Positions 42,237 through 49,988 of a stretch of 64,000 nt of DNA are shown piece after piece. The translations under genes and the position numbers were made by a program. Source of the DNA: UBA5543 sp964464965 (GTDB lineage Bacteria > Bacteroidota > Bacteroidia > Chitinophagales > Chitinophagaceae); contig CAYXHM010000002.1 of assembly GCA_964464965.1 (NCBI GenBank), positions 506,778 to 570,777 of the forward strand, written 5' to 3'. A model generated the notes under the pieces. That model saw only the letters and a list, made by a program, of their open reading frames with translations, had not been told where the DNA came from and searched no databases. Within the stretch, counting starts at the first letter, position 1; each line of letters opens with the position of its first letter.

Positions 42237-43457
42237 TTAGTGATGCGCCCATTCTATGGCGTCCAGGTCAATACCCTCTTTATACATTTCCCACAGGGGG
42301 CTCATTTCCCGGAGTTTTAATACAGTTTCTTTTATTGCCTCTATTGTATATTCTATCTGCTCATCTGTTGTAAAGCGTCCCAGTCCGAAACGCAGAGAAC
42401 TATGTGCCAGGTCATCGCCCAAACCTAATGCTTTCAGTACATAAGAAGGCTCCAGCGATGCTGATGTACATGCAGAACCGCTTGATAGTGCTATATTTTT
42501 ATTAAAGCCCATCATCAGTCCTTCGCCCTCTACATATTTGAAAGAGATATTGGCAACATGTGGCAGACGGTGTTCTACACTGCCGTTTACATAAGCCTCT
42601 TCCAGTTCCATCAGGCCTTTTTCAAGCCTGTCACGCATGATGCTCAGGCGTTTGCCTTCGGCTTCCATTTCGTTCATGCATATTTCGCATGCTTTACCAA
42701 AACCAACAATGCCCGGTACGTTCATAGTACCACTGCGCATGCCGCGCTCGTGGCCGCCACCGTCCATCTGGGCAGTGACTTTTACACGTGGGTTTTTACG
42801 ACGTACATATAAAACACCTACACCTTTAGGGCCATACATTTTGTGTGCGCTGAAAGCCATCAGGTCTATACCATCCGCTTCTACATCTACCGGTATTTTA
42901 CCAACGGCCTGTGTAGCATCAGTAAAAAATAATACACCATGCTTTTTAGCTATAGCGCTTATCTCGCGTACAGGTTGTATAACACCTATCTCGTTATTGC
43001 CATACATTATAGAGATAAGGATGGTCTTAGCAGTAATAGCTTTTTCCAGTTCCTCCAGGTTTATTAAACCATCAGGCTGTACTTGCAGGTATGTTACCTC
43101 TCCACCCAGTTTCTCAATATGTTTGCACGTATCCAATACAGCTTTATGCTCTGTAGTGCAGGTAATGATATGGTTGCCTTTTGAAGCATACATTTCAAAT
43201 ACGCCCTTAATAGCCAGGTTATCAGCCTCTGTAGCACCCGATGTGAATATTATTTCTTTAGGGTTGGCATTTACAAGTTTGGCTACCTGCTCACGCGCAT
43301 AGTCTACAGCTTCTTCGGCCACCCAGCCAAACGGATGGCTTCTGCTGGCAGCATTTCCGAATTTTTCTGTAAAATATGGTATCATTGCGTCCACTACCCT
43401 TGGGTCGCAAGGGGTAGTAGCGTTATTATCCATGTAAACCGGTAATTTCAAACTCAT
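42237..43457 (-). CDS. iscS: Cysteine desulfurase IscS
   Basis: A PLP enzyme that converts cysteine to alanine and passes persulfide sulfur to IscU. The start at 43457 (MSLKLPVYMDNNATTPCDP) is the family N-terminus; the frame is open to 43517 but the extra 20 residues are not conserved-looking and run past the -7 element. The 406-residue product has the PLP Lys in FSAHKMYGPKG and the mobile active-site Cys in SSGSACTSASLE. It heads the isc run on the minus strand. Confidence 0.96.
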   Translation of the reverse strand: MSLKLPVYMDNNATTPCDPRVVDAMIPYFTEKFGNAASRSHPFGWVAEEAVDYAREQVAKLVNANPKEIIFTSGATEADNLAIKGVFEMYASKGNHIITCTTEHKAVLDTCKHIEKLGGEVTYLQVQPDGLINLEELEKAITAKTILISIMYGNNEIGVIQPVREISAIAKKHGVLFFTDATQAVGKIPVDVEADGIDLMAFSAHKMYGPKGVGVLYVRRKNPRVKVTAQMDGGGHERGMRSGTMNVPGIVGFGKACEICMNEMEAEGKRLSIMRDRLEKGLMELEEAYVNGSVEHRLPHVANISFKYVEGEGLMMGFNKNIALSSGSACTSASLEPSYVLKALGLGDDLAHSSLRFGLGRFTTDEQIEYTIEAIKETVLKLREMSPLWEMYKEGIDLDAIEWAHH

Positions 43458-43492
43458 CTGGTAATTATTATCTTTAATATTGTGTAAGGGTA

Positions 43493-43500
43493 CAAAGTTA
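43493..43500 (-). promoter_or_regulatory. Candidate -7 element of the isc operon
   Basis: Complement TAACTTTG, a perfect TAnnTTTG, 35 bases upstream of the iscS ATG on the minus strand. No iscR gene or IscR-like site was recognised. Confidence 0.45.
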
Positions 43501-43577
43501 CATACAAATAGCTGCATTGTAGCATTTCAGGCATTGTAGCTTTAAATAATGCCATACTTAAAACTTATTGGAGAACT

Positions 43578-43979
43578 ATGATGAAAATAGAACATCTAGG
43601 CATAGCCGTAACCGATTTAGCAAAATCAATCCCTTTGTTTGAGCAATTGTTAAACACGCCTTGCTATAAGACAGAAACTGTTGAAAATGAGGGCGTAGCG
43701 ACTGCTTTTTTTCAGACCGGCGAATCAAAAATTGAATTACTTGAGGCAACAACAGCCGAAAGTCCGATCAGAAAATTTATAGATAAGAAAGGTCAGGGCA
43801 TCCACCACATCGCATTTGCAGTAGAAAACATAGAAGCAGAGATGAAACGGCTGTCTGCCCTTGGCTTTGAATTGTTAAGCGAGCAGCCTAAAAAAGGCGC
43901 TGATAATAAACTCATATGTTTTTTACACCCTAAAACTACTGATGGTGTATTGATAGAACTATGCCAGGATATGCCCTAA
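43578..43979 (+). CDS. mce: Methylmalonyl-CoA epimerase
   Basis: Interconverts (2R)- and (2S)-methylmalonyl-CoA in propionate metabolism. The 133-residue VOC protein has the metal ligands in IEHLGIAV (His), SKIELLEA (Glu), GIHHIAFAV (His) and VLIELCQ (Glu), and the conserved GVATAFFQTG strand. It begins ATG-ATG after a GGAG ribosome-binding site. It is divergent from iscS, and its stop TAA overlaps the TAG of the Wzz-like gene in CTAA (43976-43979). Confidence 0.93.
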   Translation: MMKIEHLGIAVTDLAKSIPLFEQLLNTPCYKTETVENEGVATAFFQTGESKIELLEATTAESPIRKFIDKKGQGIHHIAFAVENIEAEMKRLSALGFELLSEQPKKGADNKLICFLHPKTTDGVLIELCQDMP

Positions 43980-44827
43980 GCCGTTTGTTTATACCTTATG
44001 ACGGGCAGAACAATATACACAATAAATAAATAAGCGATAAAACCTGCAATAACCCCGGCGAGTGTTATTATGACATACGACCTGTTATTTTTTGTAGGTA
44101 TTAGAGCATCATCAATTATATATAAGTTTTGAGGCATTTCAAGCTTTTTCAACAATTCCTGCTTCTTTTTATAAAGCTCATAGGAGATCTGGTACACATT
44201 CGCTTCAGACATATCGCTACTTTCTGAAGAATTGGTAACACCATAATATTTTCTTTTCAATGTATCCAACATATTTAGCTGATTATCAAGGAAAAGCAAT
44301 TCGTTGTTCAGTTCGGCTATTTTTAATTTTCTTTTATCATTCAGGTAATCATTCCCAGTTTCCAGGTAAGACAATATCGCATTTTCAATTTTCGTAACAT
44401 TAGAAGTATCCGTAACAATTATATGTACAATAAATGGTATGCGGTCAGTATTGAGATCCTTAGTTAAATCTTCACCTAAAATGTTTGTGGCAGTAATTTC
44501 TTCAATGTCGGCCATAGTTTTTTTATCCAGCCCTAACAAGGCTTGAGCCTTTGCCTTGTTGGTATTAAGCAATACATTAAGTTTTTTAATACGATCACCA
44601 TATATTTTTCTTACGAGTTCTTCATAAACGACTGTAAATGAGGAAGTATATGTATTTCCTTTTCTTATGTTTGAAAAAATTAAAGCACTTGTAAAAAATA
44701 CAACGCAAGTTAGAAGTATAACAATATTAGCTTTAATGTCTACATAAACGCCATGAAGAAATGCAATTATTTTATCATATAGATTGACAGGTGCGCTTTT
44801 GTTAGTAGTATCGTAGTTATCTGCCAT
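43976..44827 (-). CDS. Wzz-like chain-length determinant family protein
   Basis: A 283-residue membrane protein: an N-terminal transmembrane helix near residues 33-51, a periplasmic region with coiled-coil helices (about 150-235, with KLKIAELNNELLFLDNQLNMLD), and a C-terminal transmembrane helix near 256-276. This two-TM, coiled-coil topology is that of polysaccharide co-polymerases without a kinase domain. It may set the length of, or help export, a surface polysaccharide. No wzx/wzy genes are in the window. The base composition is visibly AT-richer than the isc genes. Confidence 0.72.
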   Translation of the reverse strand: MADNYDTTNKSAPVNLYDKIIAFLHGVYVDIKANIVILLTCVVFFTSALIFSNIRKGNTYTSSFTVVYEELVRKIYGDRIKKLNVLLNTNKAKAQALLGLDKKTMADIEEITATNILGEDLTKDLNTDRIPFIVHIIVTDTSNVTKIENAILSYLETGNDYLNDKRKLKIAELNNELLFLDNQLNMLDTLKRKYYGVTNSSESSDMSEANVYQISYELYKKKQELLKKLEMPQNLYIIDDALIPTKNNRSYVIITLAGVIAGFIAYLFIVYIVLPVIRYKQTA

Positions 44828-44999
44828 GCTTATTCAAAACTATTAAAAATATCCTATGCAAAAATATAAATTATTGACTCGGGTTCTTCATTTATTTGAA
44901 ATATTTAAGAAACATACGCTATGTGGTAATTTTTCTTAATTTTATACTTCCGTTCATTCTATGTTTATTCCGCCTTGGATAGTATTTAAACTATTTATA

Positions 45000-45947
45000 A
45001 TGGTTGATAATAAACATGTAGCTACTGTAACTGATAATATATCGGCCTCTGAAGCTGTAATGGAAGTATTGAAATACTTTCATGTGTTCAGGCATCCGCT
45101 TTATTCAAGCGAAATACATAAATTTTTAGGCGTGCGGATTTCCAGCGATGAATTATGTGAATTGCTGAATGTAATGGTAGCTAACGGGCAACTGTACTTT
45201 TTGTACGATTTATACTCTTTAGAAAACAGTAATGATATTTTTTTAAGGAGACTTTCCGGTGCTGAACAAGCATCAGGGAAAATGGAAGAGGCCTATAAAA
45301 GCGGCAAAATAATTGCAGCGTTTCCTTTTGTAAAATGTGTTTGTATTTCCGGCTCACTTTCTAAAGGATATGCAGATAAAGATTCTGACATTGATTTTTT
45401 TATAGTTACCCAGCACGAACGATTGTGGATATGCAGAACAGTATTGCATGTATTTAAAAAGCTTACATTCCTGGTTAATAAACAACACTCATTTTGCATG
45501 AATTATTTTATTGATGAAAAGAAGTTGTTACTTGACGAGCAAAATATTTTTACGGCAACAGAACTAGCTACGCTGATACCTGTATTCAATACCACAATTT
45601 ACAATCAATTAATGCAAGAGAATAAATATTGGATGAGGGATTACTTTAAAAATACAACTGCAGATGATGGTATTTTTGTAGAGTCAGAAAAGGCCTCGGT
45701 TATAAAATCTTTTACAGAATTACTCTTTAATATATTGAGCCCGGGCAGGTTGAATATATTACTGATGAAATTTACTGACAAACGTTGGCGGAAAAAATGG
45801 GAGAAGAGAAACTACCCTATGCAAGATTACGACCTGGCCATGAAGACAAAGTGGTATGTTTCTAAACAACACCCTCTTAATTTTCAGAAGAAAGTATTGA
45901 AGGGTCAAACATGTGCTGTTAAAAATGTTGATATAATTAGTGTCTGA
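45000..45947 (+). CDS. Nucleotidyltransferase-fold protein with N-terminal winged-helix-like region
   Basis: 315 residues from the ATG at 45000; an ATG at 44961 would add 13 hydrophobic residues. The central motif is VCISGSLSKGYADKDSDIDFFIVT, shown here in two parts: GSLSKGY then DKDSDIDFF. It is the Pol-beta nucleotidyltransferase signature GS-x-G/S ... DxD with both metal Asp residues. The N-terminal roughly 80 residues look like a winged helix (VLKYFHVFRHPLYSSEIHKF). The C-terminal helical part ends with a YDLAMKTKWYVSKQHPLNFQ segment. The role is unknown. The stop is immediately followed by the epimerase ATG, indicating coupling. Confidence 0.7.
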   Translation: MVDNKHVATVTDNISASEAVMEVLKYFHVFRHPLYSSEIHKFLGVRISSDELCELLNVMVANGQLYFLYDLYSLENSNDIFLRRLSGAEQASGKMEEAYKSGKIIAAFPFVKCVCISGSLSKGYADKDSDIDFFIVTQHERLWICRTVLHVFKKLTFLVNKQHSFCMNYFIDEKKLLLDEQNIFTATELATLIPVFNTTIYNQLMQENKYWMRDYFKNTTADDGIFVESEKASVIKSFTELLFNILSPGRLNILLMKFTDKRWRKKWEKRNYPMQDYDLAMKTKWYVSKQHPLNFQKKVLKGQTCAVKNVDIISV

Positions 45948-46859
45948 ATGAATGTATTAATACTTGGAGCAACAGGTTTTACCGGTACTGCATTATCATG
46001 CTATTTATCTGGCATGAAAGATATTAATACAACTGCCATAATACACAACAGGCAACCACGTGTAAAATGTGATGTTGTATATGTAAATACCTCACTACAA
46101 AACATTGACTATAACTTTTTAGAAAAAGGAAACTTCGATTATATATTCCACCTGGCCAGGATACCAGGAAAAGGTTTTGGTGACATAGGAAGACGGTATG
46201 CGGGTTTACAAGGAGCTTTAGCGAACCACAAACTATTAACTACCCTAAAGAAATTAAGGCGAATGCCGAAATTGATTTATTTATCCGGTTCACTTATGTA
46301 TGGGCATAGGCCGGGATATTCTTTCACCGAATCTGAAAAAATACAACCTGCCGGTTATGCCAGATATTATTATCATGCTGAACTGCCTATTTTAAATGCA
46401 TTGTATCAGGGCGACATGGAAATAATGATGTTAAGAGCACCATGGGTATTAGGTAACGGTTCGTGGTTTCATCAGTTGTATACCAGTCATATTATGCAAC
46501 ACGCGTCTGTTCCTGTATATGGCAATATTCAAAGAAGTATGTCGATGATTACAGTAGAAGATTGCGCTGGTATGCTGTGGCATTATGCAAATAACGCCGT
46601 TTACAATAAGGTATATAATATTTACACCTTCGGTAATGTAATCTATAAAGATTTTATTAACGATATAAAGAGCGCATACAATTGTACTTCTACAAAGGTA
46701 TATGCTGAAAAAGAGATGAGAGTAAAAATGGGAAAAACATCTAAAAACTCCATATGTTGCGAAGTAGTGCTTGGTACTTCTTATCATGATATAATGGATA
46801 GTTATAATCCTGTATATAAATGTTTGCCAAAGTACCTGGCTCAACTAGCTAATAAATAA
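45948..46859 (+). CDS. NAD-dependent epimerase/dehydratase (extended SDR)
   Basis: A 303-residue SDR starting with the Rossmann motif ILGATGFTG. It has HLAR at about residue 67 and the conserved IYLSGSLMYG strand. The catalytic Tyr region reads YARYYYHAELP, where the usual YxxxK appears as YxxxH, so catalytic competence is uncertain. Later, MITVEDCAGMLWHY matches the extended SDR pattern. It begins zero bases after the nucleotidyltransferase stop and is followed 2 bases later by the methyltransferase gene, so the three are one cassette. Confidence 0.78.
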   Translation: MNVLILGATGFTGTALSCYLSGMKDINTTAIIHNRQPRVKCDVVYVNTSLQNIDYNFLEKGNFDYIFHLARIPGKGFGDIGRRYAGLQGALANHKLLTTLKKLRRMPKLIYLSGSLMYGHRPGYSFTESEKIQPAGYARYYYHAELPILNALYQGDMEIMMLRAPWVLGNGSWFHQLYTSHIMQHASVPVYGNIQRSMSMITVEDCAGMLWHYANNAVYNKVYNIYTFGNVIYKDFINDIKSAYNCTSTKVYAEKEMRVKMGKTSKNSICCEVVLGTSYHDIMDSYNPVYKCLPKYLAQLANK

Positions 46860-46861
46860 AA

Positions 46862-47683
46862 ATGACTACAAACAAAACAGGTGAGTATTACAAAAAGGTA
46901 GGGGACTACTTTGACATTTTTGCAAAGAAACATCATGATAAGAGCGACAACAACGCCATTCTAACCGGCATGAGGGATTCTTTCCGTACTTATGTAACAC
47001 ACGAAAATCCTGAAAATATTTTAGATATAGGTTGCGGCCCAGGCATGGATGTAGCATATTTTGCAACTAAATATCCCGCTGCAACAGTATATGGGCTGGA
47101 TGTGTCTGGCAAAATGGTAGAATGTGCAGCAGAACTTGCAAAGTCATTGCACTTAAATAATACCATGTTTATTAATGATGGTATTGAACACCTGCATGAA
47201 CATATAGGAGCTGATACGCGCTTTGATATAATTTACGTTTTCTTCGGAGCATTGAATACCGTAAGCTCTCTTGAAAACGCTGCTAAAAGAATAGATGACC
47301 TGCTAAATCCCGGTGGCGAAGCAGTACTGACATTTGTAAACAAATACTACCTGTCCGAGTTTTTTATTCATATGCTAAAACTACAGCCGGGCAAAGCCAC
47401 TGCGCGTTGGGGCAAAATATGGAGCGGTTATTCAAACGATTATAAACTTGCCAGTAAAACCTATACACCATCAGAAATAAAAAAAGCGTTTAAGGATACT
47501 CATCTGCAATTACAAAAACAAAGAGGGTACTCTATCTTTTATCCCGCATGGTTTCAATCAGGTTGGCTTAGGAAATTCCCTCGCGTTTGTAAACTGCTCA
47601 ACTCAATGGATAAGCTGGCTAACAAAACATCATTGTTGTGGGCAAATGGGGAATACACCTTATTTGTGTATAGAAAAAAATAG
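46862..47683 (+). CDS. Class I SAM-dependent methyltransferase
   Basis: A 273-residue protein with SAM motif I ILDIGCGPGMD (about residues 53-63), the acidic strand-2 end YGLDVSGKM, and a post-II segment FDIIYVFFGALNTV. Methyltransf_25/11-type. It is the third gene of the nucleotidyltransferase-SDR-methyltransferase cassette. Substrate unknown; a small-molecule or sugar target would fit the neighbours. Confidence 0.85.
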   Translation: MTTNKTGEYYKKVGDYFDIFAKKHHDKSDNNAILTGMRDSFRTYVTHENPENILDIGCGPGMDVAYFATKYPAATVYGLDVSGKMVECAAELAKSLHLNNTMFINDGIEHLHEHIGADTRFDIIYVFFGALNTVSSLENAAKRIDDLLNPGGEAVLTFVNKYYLSEFFIHMLKLQPGKATARWGKIWSGYSNDYKLASKTYTPSEIKKAFKDTHLQLQKQRGYSIFYPAWFQSGWLRKFPRVCKLLNSMDKLANKTSLLWANGEYTLFVYRKK

Positions 47684-47748
47684 AGGTTAGGCACGTTTTG
47701 ATGGTCTTATTGAGCGGGTGCCGCAATAAACTAATATTGCAGTCGTTT

Positions 47749-48570
47749 ATGCAACGTATGATACAGTACAGGCTGCTAGCTTTATTTATTCTTATTTATC
47801 TAAGGGTGGCGACTTCTTATGCACAGGAGGTAAACTTTGGAATAAACGCAGGTCCGATAATAAGTATGCCCCTAATAAAAAAATCAAGTGCGGTACAGGT
47901 AATTAAAGCGCAACGATTCAACATAGATGCTACCTGTGGGTTAACGATAAATGTACGGGTAAGGAATATATGCATAGAAACAGGTGCCCAGGTTAGTACA
48001 CGCTCTGTGGCTTTTAAAACCAAACTAGATAACCTGGCATATAATAGCCTGGGTGGGAATAGCAGCCTGTCTGCCAAAATAAAGTTAAGAGCCTCAGGTT
48101 ATGCTTATTCAGTACCATTGGTGTTGGGGTATAACCTGCACGATCATAAGGCAACTACCACATATAGTATATTCGGGTTGTTGGGCGCTTCTTATGATCA
48201 TTATACTTCCTCTGGTTATAGTTCTATAGGTTCAACTGTAGGTACCGGTACAGGTAATGGTGGTTTAGCTACATTTGAAAATCCTGCTCCCTCTGCAGGG
48301 CACGTTAATAGCTGGGTGAACATTATTGCAGGTTTTAAAATAAATGCAATTCTCCGCAAAGTAGGGATAATAGATTACGGCTTAAGGTATCACTATCCAT
48401 TATCTGATGCAGGCAGGTACAATGTCTCTACTACTGTAACCAATGGTATATACGGCTCTTATTTCGAAGGTAATTTTTACCCTAAACTATCTTACTTCGA
48501 TTTTCACTTTACTTACTATTTCTTTAACCTGGAACGCGGAACAGGGATAAAGAGGTATAAAAACTACTAA
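47749..48570 (+). CDS. Predicted outer-membrane beta-barrel protein
   Basis: From the ATG at 47749 it has 273 residues; the frame is open from 47698, but the extra residues precede the signal peptide (MIQYRLLALFILIYLRVATSY, with AQE after cleavage, from the Met at 47758). The mature protein is Gly/Tyr/Asn-rich with alternating strands and a late YFDFHFTYYFF strand. It ends with a short polar tail. It has the porin_family/outer_membrane_beta-barrel look. The stop TAA overlaps the TAG of the hydrolase gene in CTAA. Confidence 0.65.
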   Translation: MQRMIQYRLLALFILIYLRVATSYAQEVNFGINAGPIISMPLIKKSSAVQVIKAQRFNIDATCGLTINVRVRNICIETGAQVSTRSVAFKTKLDNLAYNSLGGNSSLSAKIKLRASGYAYSVPLVLGYNLHDHKATTTYSIFGLLGASYDHYTSSGYSSIGSTVGTGTGNGGLATFENPAPSAGHVNSWVNIIAGFKINAILRKVGIIDYGLRYHYPLSDAGRYNVSTTVTNGIYGSYFEGNFYPKLSYFDFHFTYYFFNLERGTGIKRYKNY

Positions 48571-49898
48571 GGCTTTGCTATTTGTTCGTTCATCCATTGT
48601 GTAATGGTTACAGGAAAGCCCGTGTGGTATTTGCCCGGCCACGACGACCTGTCGTTAAATGTTTTATACGCTTCTTCCCAATTATTGTTGCGTAATATCA
48701 GGTGGTCAAGGTCCGGGATAGTAATGTGTGTACAATTGCCGGGGCGTACACTATTGACCGTGCGTGTGATGAGCTGATGCTCCAGTTCTGAGCAGGCTAT
48801 AAAATCTGCTCCGCCAAATACAGATAGCACAGGGCATTTTACATCTGACCATGCTGCCGCCATATCCAGGGAATCTATTTGCTGCCAGAAACGGTAGTGC
48901 CTGCCCCACAGGTCTTCGTTGTCTTTTTTATAGCCAAACTCGCGCACGAGCATGTCCCTGTATTCCGGTGTTTCCCGGTAAAGCTGTTCTACAGATTTTT
49001 TGTCCGTAAAAAATTCATCGTAGATGCGGTGTATCAATCTCACATCCTGTTCTGTTTTTTCAAAACTATGTCCATCCAGCGGAAACTGCACACGGTGCAT
49101 CTCCGGCAGGAACTCCGCCCAAGGACGGAATACGGTTGCAAAAGCTATGACCCCTTTGGGATTATGATTGCGCGCCAGTTCAGGCGCAATAAGCCCACCC
49201 ATTGAATGCCCCCAGATGAACAGGTTGTTCTTATCAACATAAGGCAATGCCTCCATGTATCTATAACCGGCATCAAAGGTTTGAATATCTGTGGCCAAAT
49301 CTACTTGTGAACACGGGCTGCAATTATAACTATCGCCCATACCCGATTTTTCTATAGTCACCACTACATAGCCATTCTTCAGCCATTCTGTTATCAGGTT
49401 TTTATAAATGCCGCTCATGTAATTCTCTACAGTGCCACAATTATACCCCGGTACTAAAAGCACAGCGGGAGCATTGGTTTTATTTTTGGGTTTGCGGGTT
49501 ATTGCGCGAAGTTTGCATTTGCCATATGGTACCCATTCATAGTAAACATCGGCAATATCTGAAGTTTCATGTGGCCGCATAACGGCCTTAACTTTTTTAG
49601 TTTTTTGTTTACCATCGCGTATGTAGGTAACGTTTACTTCATCGCCTGCGCGTATGCCTGATGCGATACTGTTAAACGCTGTATTGTCTTTTACCGCTAG
49701 TGTATTGATGGCGGTAAGTATATCGTCTTTTCTTAATCCTGCAGCATTCATGGTGCCGCCTTTTACAACGCTATCTACCTGCATGCCTTTTTCGCTAAAC
49801 CTCCCCATAGCACCTATTAGTGCTTTGCGGGCAGGGTCCTGCGCAAAAAGAGCATAAGAAATAAGCAGGCAAAGAAATACGGTTGAAAAACGTTTCAT
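48567..49898 (-). CDS. Secreted PDZ - alpha/beta hydrolase fusion
   Basis: A 443-residue protein. The signal peptide ends at ALFAQ (about 20), and a PDZ-like domain spans about 25-108 (MQVDSVVKGGTMNAAGLRKDD, NVTYIRDGKQKTKKVKAV). An alpha/beta-hydrolase domain then runs from about 140 to the end: oxyanion region LLVPGYNCG, nucleophile elbow GHSMGG with Ser232, a late Asp in VFGGADFIA and His in IPDLDHLIL. A Cys-containing insertion (NCSPCSQVD) follows the cap start. It is probably a periplasmic serine esterase or peptidase guided by the PDZ domain. Confidence 0.85.
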   Translation of the reverse strand: MKRFSTVFLCLLISYALFAQDPARKALIGAMGRFSEKGMQVDSVVKGGTMNAAGLRKDDILTAINTLAVKDNTAFNSIASGIRAGDEVNVTYIRDGKQKTKKVKAVMRPHETSDIADVYYEWVPYGKCKLRAITRKPKNKTNAPAVLLVPGYNCGTVENYMSGIYKNLITEWLKNGYVVVTIEKSGMGDSYNCSPCSQVDLATDIQTFDAGYRYMEALPYVDKNNLFIWGHSMGGLIAPELARNHNPKGVIAFATVFRPWAEFLPEMHRVQFPLDGHSFEKTEQDVRLIHRIYDEFFTDKKSVEQLYRETPEYRDMLVREFGYKKDNEDLWGRHYRFWQQIDSLDMAAAWSDVKCPVLSVFGGADFIACSELEHQLITRTVNSVRPGNCTHITIPDLDHLILRNNNWEEAYKTFNDRSSWPGKYHTGFPVTITQWMNEQIAKP

Positions 49899-49988
49899 AG
49901 TACGCGATTTCCTATGAAATTACTCCCAACCGTCCTGCTATAGAATAGGGAGCGGTAAAATCCCGCCGTTTTTCACCCTATAATAACA

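Noticed and set aside
45000..45947. MNT/HEPN toxin-antitoxin pair
   Set aside because: The protein is too long for an MNT antitoxin and no HEPN gene adjoins it; the next gene is an SDR.
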